From positions 1 through 32,050 of the forward strand of contig CAYMFU010000343.1 in the NCBI GenBank assembly GCA_964389805.1: a stretch of DNA of 32,050 nt. The letters are read 5' to 3'. Position 1 is the stretch's first letter. Each line of letters begins with the position of its first letter. This DNA comes from JAGTVG01 sp964389805. GTDB taxonomy: Bacteria; Bacteroidota; Bacteroidia; Cytophagales; Cyclobacteriaceae. The notes under the pieces were generated by a model. The model was not told the origin of the DNA and did not search any database. It saw only the letters and a program-made list of their open reading frames with translations. A program made the translations under genes and the position numbers. Below are positions 16,720 to 24,334 of this stretch, one piece after another.

Positions 16720-18969
16720 ATGGAAGAAAACAATCAGAACGAAGAGTTTATCTGGGAAGATGACGATAAAGGCTTCGGTGAGGATTATTCTCAGGAAGAG
16801 CGTGAAAAAATGGAGGAGATTTATGCCAACACGCTTACCGAGATTACAGAAAAAGAAGTTGTAAAAGGTACCATTGTAGGTATCAACGACAGGGATATTA
16901 TCATGAACATCGGCTTTAAGTCTGATGGATTGGTGTCTGCTGCAGAATTCCGTGACATACCTGACCTCAAAATAGGGGATGAAGTGGAAGTTTTCATTGA
17001 GATGCAGGAAGATGCCAATGGTCAACTGATCTTATCGAGAAGGAAGGCAAAAATTGTAAAAGCCTGGGAATACATCCAGGGTGCAGAGGACAAGGATGAG
17101 ATAATTGATGGTTTTGTTAAGAGAAGGACCAAGGGTGGTCTTATCGTTGATATTTTCGGTATCGAAGCTTTCTTACCCGGATCACAGATAGATGTTAAGC
17201 CCATACGGGATTTCGATATCTTCGTAGGGAAGAAGATGGAGGTAAAAGTTGTGAAGATCAACTACACCAACGACAACGTAGTTGTATCGCATAAGGTATT
17301 GATTGAGAAGGATCTTGAAAAGCAGAAAGCTCAAATCCTTGAAAACCTTGAAAAAGGCCAGGTACTTGAAGGTGTGATTAAGAATATGACCAATTTTGGT
17401 GTGTTTATCGACCTTGGTGGTGTTGATGGCTTATTGCATATTACCGACATATCCTGGGGCCGTATCAATCATCCTGAAGAGTTGCTCAACCTTGATGAGA
17501 AGGTAAACGTTGTTGTACTTGATTTTGATGATGATAAGAAGCGTATCTCTCTGGGGATGAAGCAACTTACTGCACATCCTTGGGATTCATTGCCTGAAAA
17601 TATAGAGATAGGATCCAAAGTGAAAGGAAAGATTGTGAATGTAGCCGATTATGGCGCATTCCTTGAGATCTTGCCCGGTGTTGAAGGTCTTATCCACGTT
17701 TCAGAGATGTCCTGGTCACAGCATTTACGCAATCCACAGGATTTTATACAAATAGGAAATGAACTGGAAGCTGTAGTTCTTACCCTGGACAGGGAAGAGC
17801 GAAAGATGTCATTAGGCATCAAGCAACTTTCTGAGGATCCATGGACTAAGCAGGATGTACTTACTAAGTACGCTGTTGGAACAAAACATAAAGGAGTTGT
17901 ACGTAACCTGACAAACTTTGGCTTGTTCATTGAGCTTGAAGAAGGAATTGATGGTTTGGTACACGTATCTGACTTGTCATGGACCAAGAAGATCAAGCAT
18001 CCTTCGGAATTCGTGAAAGTGGGAGATGAGCTGGAAGTACAAGTTCTTGAACTTGACGTTGAGAACCGTAGATTGGCCTTAGGTCATAAGCAGCTTGAAG
18101 AGAATCCATGGGATACTTTCGAGACTGTATTTACCAGGGGTTCAATACATAAGTGTACTATCATCAGTAAGAATGATAAAGGTGCAGTACTTGAATTACC
18201 ATATGGAATTGAAGGATTCGCTACTGCTAAGAATCTGGTAAAAGAAGATGGTTCACCATCAGCAGTTGGTGAAACTTTGGATTTCAGAGTACTTGAGTTC
18301 TCAAAAGACGACAAGCGTATAGTTCTTTCTCATACGGCAACTTATCAAGAAAGAGAAGAAAGACCTGCCAGGAAGCCTAAACCTAAGAAGTCGGGTGTGA
18401 CTAAAGTCAATGCCAATGTGGAAAAAGATACACTTGGTGATTTTGAAGCACTGACAGAGCTAAGGGAGAAAATGGCTGGTGGCGGCAAGAAAGCTGCTGA
18501 AAAAGCTGCGCCAAAAGAGGAGAAGCCGGCTGCTGAGAAAAAAGTAGAAAAGGCTGAAGAACCTAAAGCTGACACACCTCAGGAGGAGGCACCAGCAGTT
18601 GCTGAGGAAAAGGCAGAAAAGGTTGAGAAGGCAGCGGAGGCTAAAACTGAAGAGAAAGAGGCAGAAAAGGTTGAGGAGAAAGTTGAAGCAAAGGCTGAAA
18701 CGAAGGAAGAACCTGAGGCAAAGGCAGATGCTCCTGCTGAAGAATCTGAAAAGCCTGAAGAGGCAGAAAAGGCTGATGAGGCAGAAAAGCCTGCTAAGAA
18801 GCCAGCGGCAAAGAAAACTACCAAGAAGGCAGAGCCAAAGGCAGAAGCTGAAGAGGAAGTAAAAAATGAGAAAGAGGAAGCCAAGAAAAAGGCTTCGGCG
18901 AAGCCAAAAGCTGCTGCTAAGAAGACGACGAAAAAAGACGAAAAGGCGGACGAAGAGAAAGCTGAATAG
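16720..18969 (+). CDS. rpsA: 30S ribosomal protein S1 with long Lys/Glu/Ala-rich C-terminal tail
   Basis: A 749-residue S1 protein. After an acidic N-terminus come six S1 RNA-binding domains at about 46-115, 125-198, 213-285, 298-370, 387-458 and 474-543; domains 3 to 5 carry the classic GxFIxLxxGxxGLxHxSDxSW pattern. S1 sits on the small ribosomal subunit and helps load mRNA, which matters in Bacteroidota because they hardly use Shine-Dalgarno pairing. From about 588 the protein turns into a low-complexity tail of some 160 residues built of Ala, Lys, Glu and Pro, ending in histone-H1-like AAKKTTKK repeats. As I recall, typical Bacteroidota S1 proteins are near 600 residues, so this tail is long. 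The coding DNA of the tail has near-repeats such as GAGGCAGAAAAGG. Own promoter and terminator are present. Confidence 0.97.
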   Translation: MEENNQNEEFIWEDDDKGFGEDYSQEEREKMEEIYANTLTEITEKEVVKGTIVGINDRDIIMNIGFKSDGLVSAAEFRDIPDLKIGDEVEVFIEMQEDANGQLILSRRKAKIVKAWEYIQGAEDKDEIIDGFVKRRTKGGLIVDIFGIEAFLPGSQIDVKPIRDFDIFVGKKMEVKVVKINYTNDNVVVSHKVLIEKDLEKQKAQILENLEKGQVLEGVIKNMTNFGVFIDLGGVDGLLHITDISWGRINHPEELLNLDEKVNVVVLDFDDDKKRISLGMKQLTAHPWDSLPENIEIGSKVKGKIVNVADYGAFLEILPGVEGLIHVSEMSWSQHLRNPQDFIQIGNELEAVVLTLDREERKMSLGIKQLSEDPWTKQDVLTKYAVGTKHKGVVRNLTNFGLFIELEEGIDGLVHVSDLSWTKKIKHPSEFVKVGDELEVQVLELDVENRRLALGHKQLEENPWDTFETVFTRGSIHKCTIISKNDKGAVLELPYGIEGFATAKNLVKEDGSPSAVGETLDFRVLEFSKDDKRIVLSHTATYQEREERPARKPKPKKSGVTKVNANVEKDTLGDFEALTELREKMAGGGKKAAEKAAPKEEKPAAEKKVEKAEEPKADTPQEEAPAVAEEKAEKVEKAAEAKTEEKEAEKVEEKVEAKAETKEEPEAKADAPAEESEKPEEAEKADEAEKPAKKPAAKKTTKKAEPKAEAEEEVKNEKEEAKKKASAKPKAAAKKTTKKDEKADEEKAE

Positions 18970-18984
18970 TTCGTTTTAGGATAT

Positions 18985-19021
18985 AAAAACGGGCGAGAGA
19001 ATAACTCTTGCCCGTTTTTTC
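18985..19021 (+). terminator. rpsA intrinsic terminator
   Basis: AAAACGGGCGAGAG (18986-18999) pairs with CTCTTGCCCGTTTT (19005-19018, one G-U) around a short loop and is followed by more T. It begins about 15 bases after the rpsA stop codon. Confidence 0.9.
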
Positions 19022-19124
19022 TATTTGTTTTTTAATACTAAACAATTTGTAGTATTTTCGTTTTTACTGAGGGATTTCATATCCTTCTATCCGGGAAATC
19101 CGGTTTTCACATATTAAAATATCT

Positions 19125-19195
19125 GGTCGAGTGGCCGAGTGGCTAGGCAGAGGTCTGCAAAACCTTTTACAGCGGTTCGAATCCGCTCTCGACCT
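19125..19195 (+). tRNA. tRNA-Cys(GCA)
   Basis: A full cloverleaf of 71 bases is seen. The acceptor stem GGTCGAG (19125-19131) pairs with CTCGACC (19188-19194), with discriminator T at 19195 as usual for Cys. The D arm is GCC/GGC, the anticodon stem GAGGT/ACCTT encloses the loop CTGCAAA with anticodon GCA at 19157-19159, and the T arm is AGCGG-TTCGAAT-CCGCT (19171-19187). The CCA end is not encoded. A terminator follows at 19209. Downstream lies the AT-rich accessory region, and tRNA 3' ends are common integration sites, but no second copy of this end was found. Confidence 0.96.
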
Positions 19196-19208
19196 CTGAG
19201 TACGATAG

Positions 19209-19231
19209 GCCCCAAATCTGGGGCTTTTTTT
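19209..19231 (+). terminator. tRNA-Cys terminator
   Basis: GCCCC (19209-19213) pairs with GGGGC (19220-19224) around a six-base loop, followed by seven T. Confidence 0.85.
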
Positions 19232-19282
19232 GTTTTTTAGTGTGCTGTTTAGCGTGTTATTTTCTCCAAAATCTCCTTTGTC

Positions 19283-19630
19283 ATGCCACGAGCAAGAATA
19301 ACATGGGGTGTAGATAATTCAGAATTAACCAGATTCCGGAATATTCTGACTAAAATCATAATTATCTTAGATCAGCTCGAGAAAGACATCGTTGATTCTC
19401 TAGATATTCCGGTTCTTAAAAATGTAAAGCAAGAATATTTGAAACGAATGAGTGTAAAAACTGTTAATGATGAAAAGGATGGACATTCAAATGCTAAGTA
19501 TTTTGTTGATACAAAGGACTTCGAGGATGCTTTAAGATTGTTGGAAAAAATTTATTTAATAGTTGATGAAAATAATCTTTCCTCCAAGGATTTTAAGAAT
19601 ATTGATTTAAATGACTTAATTGATGGTTAA
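19283..19630 (+). CDS. Hypothetical protein, 115 aa
   Basis: I do not recognise this protein. It is soluble and helical, with a hydrophobic/amphipathic segment near residues 20-40 (FRNILTKIIIILDQLEKDIVDSL), a Lys-rich middle, and an acidic C-terminal half ending in LNDLIDG. No signal peptide or membrane segment is seen. It is the first gene after tRNA-Cys and opens the AT-rich accessory region. A short imperfect direct repeat, TAGTGTGCTGTT / TAGCGTGTTATT, lies just upstream (19238-19262). The frame is long for such AT-rich sequence and starts with ATG, so it is probably real, but no function can be given. Confidence 0.6.
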   Translation: MPRARITWGVDNSELTRFRNILTKIIIILDQLEKDIVDSLDIPVLKNVKQEYLKRMSVKTVNDEKDGHSNAKYFVDTKDFEDALRLLEKIYLIVDENNLSSKDFKNIDLNDLIDG

Positions 19631-19802
19631 TATCAATATACAAAAAACAAAAAGTCAGGCTGATTATAAATCAAAAATTTCCTTTTAATAGGAGAACTTT
19701 TGAAGTGTAGTTCGTACGTTAGAACGCATTTAAATACCCTTAGAAACAAAAAAGGGAATGCCGTGAAGCACACGCTAACCAAACATTAATTGTGGATATT
19801 TA

Positions 19803-20258
19803 CTACCCTATTAATTTTCCCGACTTGCTTTCATTATAAGTATCTCTCATTTTTCGAAATCTTTCTTTTAACTCCCAGGATTTAACTTTATCAGTTATTT
19901 TGTCGTATGTTGAATTTTTAAATCCATAAGGGCTGAACATATTTAATTCGTTATATGAGTTAATGGTTGGTATATTTATTTCTCTGTCAAAATTATCCCT
20001 ATATTTCTCCTCAAATTTTGCTAGCACAACTTTGATAATCTTATCTTTCCTTATTTGCATCTCACTTTCCTTTTTATAAGAATTTACAGAGTTTTCTCTA
20101 AATGAAATTATATCAGTAAACTCATTACTTTTAGAGTTTCTGAATATATAATATCCATTCACTTCAAAGCCATTCATATTATGTAATTCTTCAATAGCTA
20201 AAAACGCTTTTTCATATTTATTTTTAAATCCAATATTGTGAAATTCAAATTTCTTCAT
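19803..20258 (-). CDS. Hypothetical protein, 151 aa
   Basis: An unrecognised soluble protein rich in Lys, Glu, Asn and Phe, without signal or membrane segment. It starts MKKFEFHNIGFKNKYEKAF, has a charged middle (MQIRKDKIIKVVLAKFEEKY) and a basic helical end (WELKERFRKMRDTYNESK). It begins 26 bp after the stop of the 77-residue membrane protein on the same strand, so the two are probably co-transcribed. The AT-rich composition and lack of known relatives fit the surrounding accessory region. A membrane-plus-soluble small pair could be many things; I see nothing that marks it as a toxin or immunity system. Confidence 0.6.
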   Translation of the reverse strand: MKKFEFHNIGFKNKYEKAFLAIEELHNMNGFEVNGYYIFRNSKSNEFTDIISFRENSVNSYKKESEMQIRKDKIIKVVLAKFEEKYRDNFDREINIPTINSYNELNMFSPYGFKNSTYDKITDKVKSWELKERFRKMRDTYNESKSGKLIG

Positions 20259-20284
20259 TGGCTTAGTTTTCTATAAATTCAATA

Positions 20285-20518
20285 TTATTTTCCTTTCTGC
20301 TGAATCTTTTTCGATTTATTAATTATTCTAACATTGTTAATCACCTTAATGAGAAATAAAATGATTAAAAATATCCATACATAGAACGCTATAAATGTTA
20401 AACGATCTACATCATTATTTGATATTTTAATGTAATATGAAATAGTCATAAAAATGGATATTAGAAACATGCCAATAGCAGTAGCAAATTGAAATTTAAC
20501 GCTTAATAGTTTTTTCAT
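20285..20518 (-). CDS. Small two-helix membrane protein, 77 aa
   Basis: An unrecognised 77-residue protein with two predicted membrane helices, about residues 9-30 (FATAIGMFLISIFMTISYY) and 42-62 (FIAFYVWIFLIILFLIKVI), joined by a short polar loop and ending in a Lys-rich tail. The start is supported by an unusual AAGGAAG motif upstream on the minus strand, a Shine-Dalgarno-like sequence rare in this phylum. The 151-residue soluble protein follows 26 bp later and probably shares its transcript. The function is unknown. Confidence 0.6.
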   Translation of the reverse strand: MKKLLSVKFQFATAIGMFLISIFMTISYYIKISNNDVDRLTFIAFYVWIFLIILFLIKVINNVRIINKSKKIQQKGK

Positions 20519-20635
20519 TATATCTTCCTTTTACAATTAAAAAATATGGCTGAATCACAATTTAAAAAAATATCCGTTTTCAAACGACTAATAAATTAAT
20601 AACTATTGACTTACAAAAAAAAGATTCTTAGATTG

Positions 20636-20766
20636 AACTAACATTTTTTAAGTGTTTAACCATTTAGACGTATTGAAAAAATACGTATTAAAGTCATTAA
20701 GACAAAGAGGCCGCTGGCCTCACATAACTGGCAAACCCTCATTGCTTTGGTGGGGGTTTCTTATTT
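20636..20766 (+). ncRNA. Candidate small non-coding RNA with three hairpins
   Basis: Three stems lie in a row: ACGTATT/AATACGT (20668-20674, 20680-20686, loop GAAAA), GAGGCC/GGCCTC (20707-20712, 20716-20721, loop GCT), and AAACCCTCA/TGGGGGTTT (20733-20741, 20751-20759, one G-U), the last followed by a U-rich CTTATTTG. A near-consensus promoter (TTG at 20606, TAGATTG at 20629) sits at the right distance upstream. No protein frame covers it. The strand and ends are inferred; it matches no RNA family I know. Confidence 0.4.
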
Positions 20767-20929
20767 GCAAGAAATGCATATAATAAATTTCCTATTATGA
20801 TAATGTATTAATAATAAGGGGAAAATAGCAGCACTTCACATTTATCAAATCGTTAAATAATAAAACGAACCAATCCTTAGCCATGATAAGATTTACTTTT
20901 ACATACCTTAAGTCGGTCACTCGATAATC

Positions 20930-20968
20930 AGGCACTTACATATAATAGCGTGAGTGCCTTTATTTTTT
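20930..20968 (+). terminator. Orphan intrinsic terminator
   Basis: AGGCACTTA (20930-20938) pairs with TGAGTGCCT (20951-20959) with one G-U, followed by TTATTTTTT. No gene upstream on the plus strand ends here, so it may close a small RNA or be a leftover of a lost gene. Confidence 0.65.
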
Positions 20969-21058
20969 GTAACACAAAAAAGTTCACAAATCCTTTATAA
21001 TCAATTATTTTCTGGAGCGGAAGCCATAATCAATATAGATTCTGTTTCAAGTCTATAA

Positions 21059-21094
21059 AAAAAGCCAGGAAGATCAGTATGTCCACCTGGCTTT
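21059..21094 (-). terminator. Terminator of the lipocalin-like lipoprotein gene
   Basis: AAAGCCAGG (21061-21069) pairs with CCTGGCTTT (21086-21094); on the minus strand the stem is followed by a T-run. It lies about 20 bases past the lipoprotein stop codon. Confidence 0.75.
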
Positions 21095-21113
21095 TTAATA
21101 TATATACAATTTT

Positions 21114-21656
21114 TTATTTCGATAGTGTTAATTCTACTGACATATCAATTGCAGCATCCGGGGTTTCTGGATCGTCATCAAGATCTTCAAATTCCGTTTG
21201 TTCTATACTAACTTTTAAAGTACTTGCCGTTAGGATTAAAACGTTAGTAACCTGTTCGTCTATCGTACCCGCATCCAATGTCAATTTATCTCCTGCAGCG
21301 TTTAAACTCCAGGTGCCATCGTCTACTTCACCTCCTGTGTTCGAGATATAGGTATGATCCGCTTTAAATTCAATGGTTCCATCAAAATTATCCATTAATT
21401 CATCTTCAAATAGGGCTGCTAAAACAGCTGCCAAATCTTCTGACAATCCCAGTTCGTCAACAGCATATTGAAGAAGTGTTTTTCCTCCTATGGTAGCATC
21501 GACCTGTGCATCGGTAATGGTCCATAAGCCTATCAGATCGTTAACTGCAGGATTATCCGGGTCTTCATCATCTCCATTACATCCTGTAAATACAATAAGG
21601 ACTGATAACATGCTTAATACAAGGAAAAATTTTAAAGTGGATTCTAGATTTTTCAT
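21114..21656 (-). CDS. Lipocalin-like domain lipoprotein
   Basis: A 180-residue lipoprotein. The signal ends in VFTGC with Cys26, followed by the strongly acidic NGDDEDPDNP expected for surface export in Bacteroidota. The mature part starts LIGLWTITDAQVDATIGG, contains TIEFKADHTYISNTGG and DDGTWSLNAAGDKLTLDAGT, and ends in alternating strands; this is the pattern of lipocalin-like small lipoproteins of this phylum. A helical insertion (about residues 62-88) sits between the first two strands. The ligand and role are unknown. It stands alone, with its own terminator, in the accessory region. Confidence 0.78.
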   Translation of the reverse strand: MKNLESTLKFFLVLSMLSVLIVFTGCNGDDEDPDNPAVNDLIGLWTITDAQVDATIGGKTLLQYAVDELGLSEDLAAVLAALFEDELMDNFDGTIEFKADHTYISNTGGEVDDGTWSLNAAGDKLTLDAGTIDEQVTNVLILTASTLKVSIEQTEFEDLDDDPETPDAAIDMSVELTLSK

Positions 21657-22359
21657 AGTTTTTTATTTTTGGTTAATTTAAAAAGATAAATGTTTCTATT
21701 TTACATTTTTTATTGAATGAAAGCCTATTGGTAACCCATCCTATCTTTAAATAATGGAATTCATCATTGCCATCATACTGAAGCAAAATAATCTATGTTT
21801 AGGTTGAACCTATGAATAGAACTATTAATAAGGTCACTTATTGTAATATACAACATTAATTTCTTTATAATACCTCAGCCACATTGCTCCATTTACTCTT
21901 TCCTGGTCCACCTCTATGAAGGAGTTGTACCTCCGAAAACCATTGCTATTCTATAATTTATTAATTATCCACAGTACAAGAATTCATCAGACGCTTTCTC
22001 TTGTGATTTATCAAGGTTTTAAAGCCTGAAGTGCTTATTTGACTTTCCCCTATTGTTCGTATCTTTTTACAAGTTAAGAAAAATTGGGTAAAGACAAGAA
22101 AGGTTGAAGTAAATGTAAAACATAATCATGTATAGAGAACCTAATAGGAATGTTTTCAGAAGTAGAAGTTACTTTTCGTATCCATTTGATTATCTTTTAA
22201 TAAAGGATATAAGACATCTGAATCCTGTTTTGACACTAGAATTAGCACTAAATTCCTTTGGATTTATGAATTGAGATAATATATTTAGTTAAAAACCATA
22301 TGTTTTATATAAGCAATATTATATAAAAGCGTTGTGCGTCATTATAAATATTCATAAAT
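21657..22359. other. Long gene-free stretch, possibly holding decayed sequence
   Basis: No complete gene is supported in these 703 bases. On the minus strand a frame of about 38 codons ending at 21834 reads like protein (YNSFIEVDQERVNGAMW) but lacks a start codon, so it may be a relic. The right end has a good promoter for the YrdB-like gene at 22257-22287. Confidence 0.5.
22257..22287 (+). promoter_or_regulatory. Bacteroidota-type promoter for the YrdB-like gene
   Basis: TTTG at 22257-22260 is followed after 19 bases by TATATTTA (22280-22287), one base off TAnnTTTG. The start codon is about 70 bases downstream. Confidence 0.5.
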
Positions 22360-22728
22360 ATGGGATCACATCCAATTAATCTTGCAATTCGATTTATTCT
22401 TGAATTAAGTGCATTGGTGTCAGTGGGTGTTTGGGGTTGGAGGCAAAATGATGGGTGGCTGCGATTCGTTCTGGCAATCGGGATACCTGTCATACTTGCA
22501 GCAATCTGGGGTACATTTGCAGTTCCCGAAGATCCAAGTCGTTCAGGGGGAGCCCCAATTGTCACCTCTGGAGTACTACGATTGATCATAGAGTTAGCAT
22601 TTTTTGGTATTGCCGTTTGGGCGCTGTATGATATAGGATTTATCAAAATAAGTATTGCACTGGGCATCATTGTAATTTTACATTATATCTTCTCCTATGA
22701 TCGAATAATATGGCTGTTATCTCAATAA
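22360..22728 (+). CDS. YrdB-like (DUF2568) membrane protein
   Basis: A 122-residue integral membrane protein with four predicted helices. It matches the YrdB/DUF2568 family: LAIRFILELSALVSVGVWGW at the start, then AAIWGTFAVPEDPSRSGGAP in the central loop, then LRLIIELAFFGIAVWALYD. The family is widespread in Firmicutes and other bacteria and has no known function. A promoter lies upstream, and the unrecognised 271-residue gene follows after 27 bp, so the two may be co-transcribed. The family assignment rests on the conserved loop motif. Confidence 0.8.
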   Translation: MGSHPINLAIRFILELSALVSVGVWGWRQNDGWLRFVLAIGIPVILAAIWGTFAVPEDPSRSGGAPIVTSGVLRLIIELAFFGIAVWALYDIGFIKISIALGIIVILHYIFSYDRIIWLLSQ

Positions 22729-22755
22729 GAGAGTCAACTTTTTAAAACCTTTCAA

Positions 22756-23571
22756 ATGAAAGCATGGTCTAATATTCAGATTTCTACCCAAGATCCAGAA
22801 ATCGTTAAAATAAATAACTCAGAAAAAAAACTTGGGAAACTGCCTGATAAAGTACTCAAAATTCGTGAACTCATTACAAGATTTGAAGTATGCCATTTCA
22901 AATACCAGCAACATTTAGGAAATATCAAGAATTCAATTATTGACCTTGAACCAAACGTGGATACAACTGTAATTGGAATAAACCATATTCAGCATGGAGA
23001 AAATGTATTGAGTAAAGATACAACAGGAAAAAGTCTTATAGGACAACAATATATTTGGGCAATAAAGGAATGGTTAGATGATAATCTTAAAAATGAAATT
23101 TCTGACATTTATGATAGAAAGAAAGGACAAAAGATTCGAAAATGGTTGGGTGAGAAGAATCCTGAAAAAATAAGAATAGTCAAGTTATTAATTGCCAGAC
23201 TGACTTGGGATTGGAATAGTTATGAAAAATTGCTACATGGTGGAGAATTCGAAGAAATTGAATTTCAAGCATGCAGAATGGACATCTGCCATTACGCTTT
23301 CCCCAAAAACCTTGATTTATTGTTGCAGGGAATAGGACAAATGAAACCGGTTAAAGATAAAGAATTTGAGGGTTGTGGTTCATTTGATGCTAATATAAAG
23401 GCGTATCTTGAAAAAGAATTTTTAGATTTAAATGACGCACTTATATCTTTAAAAACAAAAAACGGGTCAAATAAGAAAGATTTAATCAGGGCATGGTTGA
23501 TTGCATGCTTAGCTAAAACTATAAAAGGAAGTATAAATATTGCAATACCAATTACTGACATAGAAAATTGA
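22756..23571 (+). CDS. Hypothetical protein, 271 aa
   Basis: I do not recognise this 271-residue protein. It is soluble, mostly helical and Lys/Glu-rich, with no signal peptide or membrane segment. Visible segments are a charged N-terminal third (KLPDKVLKIRELITRFEV), IGQQYIWAIKEWLDDNLKNE in the middle, LIARLTWDWNSYEKLLHGGE, and a C-terminal stretch KKDLIRAWLIACLAKTIKGS. It lies 27 bp after the YrdB-like gene. Its AT-rich codons and lack of recognisable family fit an accessory or horizontally acquired gene. The long uninterrupted frame makes it likely to be real. Confidence 0.65.
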   Translation: MKAWSNIQISTQDPEIVKINNSEKKLGKLPDKVLKIRELITRFEVCHFKYQQHLGNIKNSIIDLEPNVDTTVIGINHIQHGENVLSKDTTGKSLIGQQYIWAIKEWLDDNLKNEISDIYDRKKGQKIRKWLGEKNPEKIRIVKLLIARLTWDWNSYEKLLHGGEFEEIEFQACRMDICHYAFPKNLDLLLQGIGQMKPVKDKEFEGCGSFDANIKAYLEKEFLDLNDALISLKTKNGSNKKDLIRAWLIACLAKTIKGSINIAIPITDIEN

Positions 23572-23870
23572 AAATAACAGAACGAAAATTGGTCAATAAT
23601 ATCAATTATACTCTTCATAATAATGTTTGGATTAGCCTTCTTTCAACGAACAAAAACAGGTTTATAATGCAACCTAGGCTCATAGCCAGACAATGGGTTT
23701 AACAAAAGGTCTTTTCAAGCCAGATATACCTTTCTGTTATTTTTTCTGGCTTCTTCAATACAACGATATTATATTGAATTAAATACGGAACAGATCATAA
23801 TGCAGGACGATTGTATTTCTTTCATAACAACAATTCGGTAGCCGGAAGGACCAATATTAAATCCAACGAT
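23572..23870. other. Gene-free spacer
   Basis: About 300 bases without a supported gene. One inverted repeat, AAGCCAG (23717-23723) with CTGGCTT (23746-23752), encloses a T-rich loop; since the T-run is inside the loop it is not a normal terminator. Confidence 0.5.
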
Positions 23871-24326
23871 ATGAATGTATTAATGAAGAAAATTAGTCGA
23901 TACCCATTAGGGATATGGATTGCTCTTTTTGCATTAATCTTGATATTTTTAGCCTGGTTTATGCAATTATATTCGCTATTAGACTGGGAAGGTGCCGTAA
24001 AACTTGGCCTTCAGAATGAAAGTTTTTTTGGTGATGCTACTGAGCGTGCCATAGCAGATGTTGAAAGAGGTGTTGCAATGGCTGATATTTTATGGGCATT
24101 TCCAATCACGATTGTAGCATTTATTGGATTGTTGAGAGAAACATTAATTGGTTTTATAACTGCATTGATGGTTTTTGGAATTTGCGTTTATTTTCCACTA
24201 TTCTACGCATTCCGGGAAAGTATGAATCTTGATATTGTTTTGGTAGCTATTTCCTTGTGGGCAATTCCTTCACTTCTCGGGATAATTGGATTATGGGTGA
24301 ACAGAAGTTTATTTATTACAAAATAA
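23871..24326 (+). CDS. Four-helix membrane protein, unknown family
   Basis: A membrane protein of 151 residues from the ATG at 23871; the frame extends back to a TTG at 23811, but that adds a polar, Asn-rich stretch unlike a membrane protein start. An ATG at 23883 (MKKISRYPLG) is an equal alternative. Four hydrophobic segments are seen: WIALFALILIFLAWFMQLY, MADILWAFPITIVAFIGLL, LIGFITALMVFGICVYFPLF and IVLVAISLWAIPSLLGIIGL, with a soluble loop (ERAIADVERG) after the first. It lies 8 bp before a second membrane protein gene, so both likely form an operon. I do not know the family. Confidence 0.65.
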   Translation: MNVLMKKISRYPLGIWIALFALILIFLAWFMQLYSLLDWEGAVKLGLQNESFFGDATERAIADVERGVAMADILWAFPITIVAFIGLLRETLIGFITALMVFGICVYFPLFYAFRESMNLDIVLVAISLWAIPSLLGIIGLWVNRSLFITK

Positions 24327-24334
24327 TTCCTTGA

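Larger units (their letters stand above)
20519..21113. other. Gene-free region with hairpin cluster and two terminators
   Basis: No open frame is supported here. The stretch holds three hairpins close together at 20668-20759 (candidate non-coding RNA), an orphan plus-strand terminator at 20930-20968, and the terminator of the lipocalin-like gene at 21059-21094. Confidence 0.7.

Noticed and set aside
18579..18884. Open frames on both strands inside the tail of rpsA
   Set aside because: They arise from the low-complexity Lys/Glu/Ala codons of the S1 tail; their products are Ser/Ala/Phe- or Arg/Lys-only sequences without protein character.
21834..21950. Small minus-strand gene in the long gap
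   Set aside because: The frame reads like protein but has no start codon and no match I recognise; at most a relic.
23717..23752. Terminator after the 271-residue unknown
   Set aside because: The inverted repeat has its T-run within the loop rather than after the stem, so it does not look like an intrinsic terminator.
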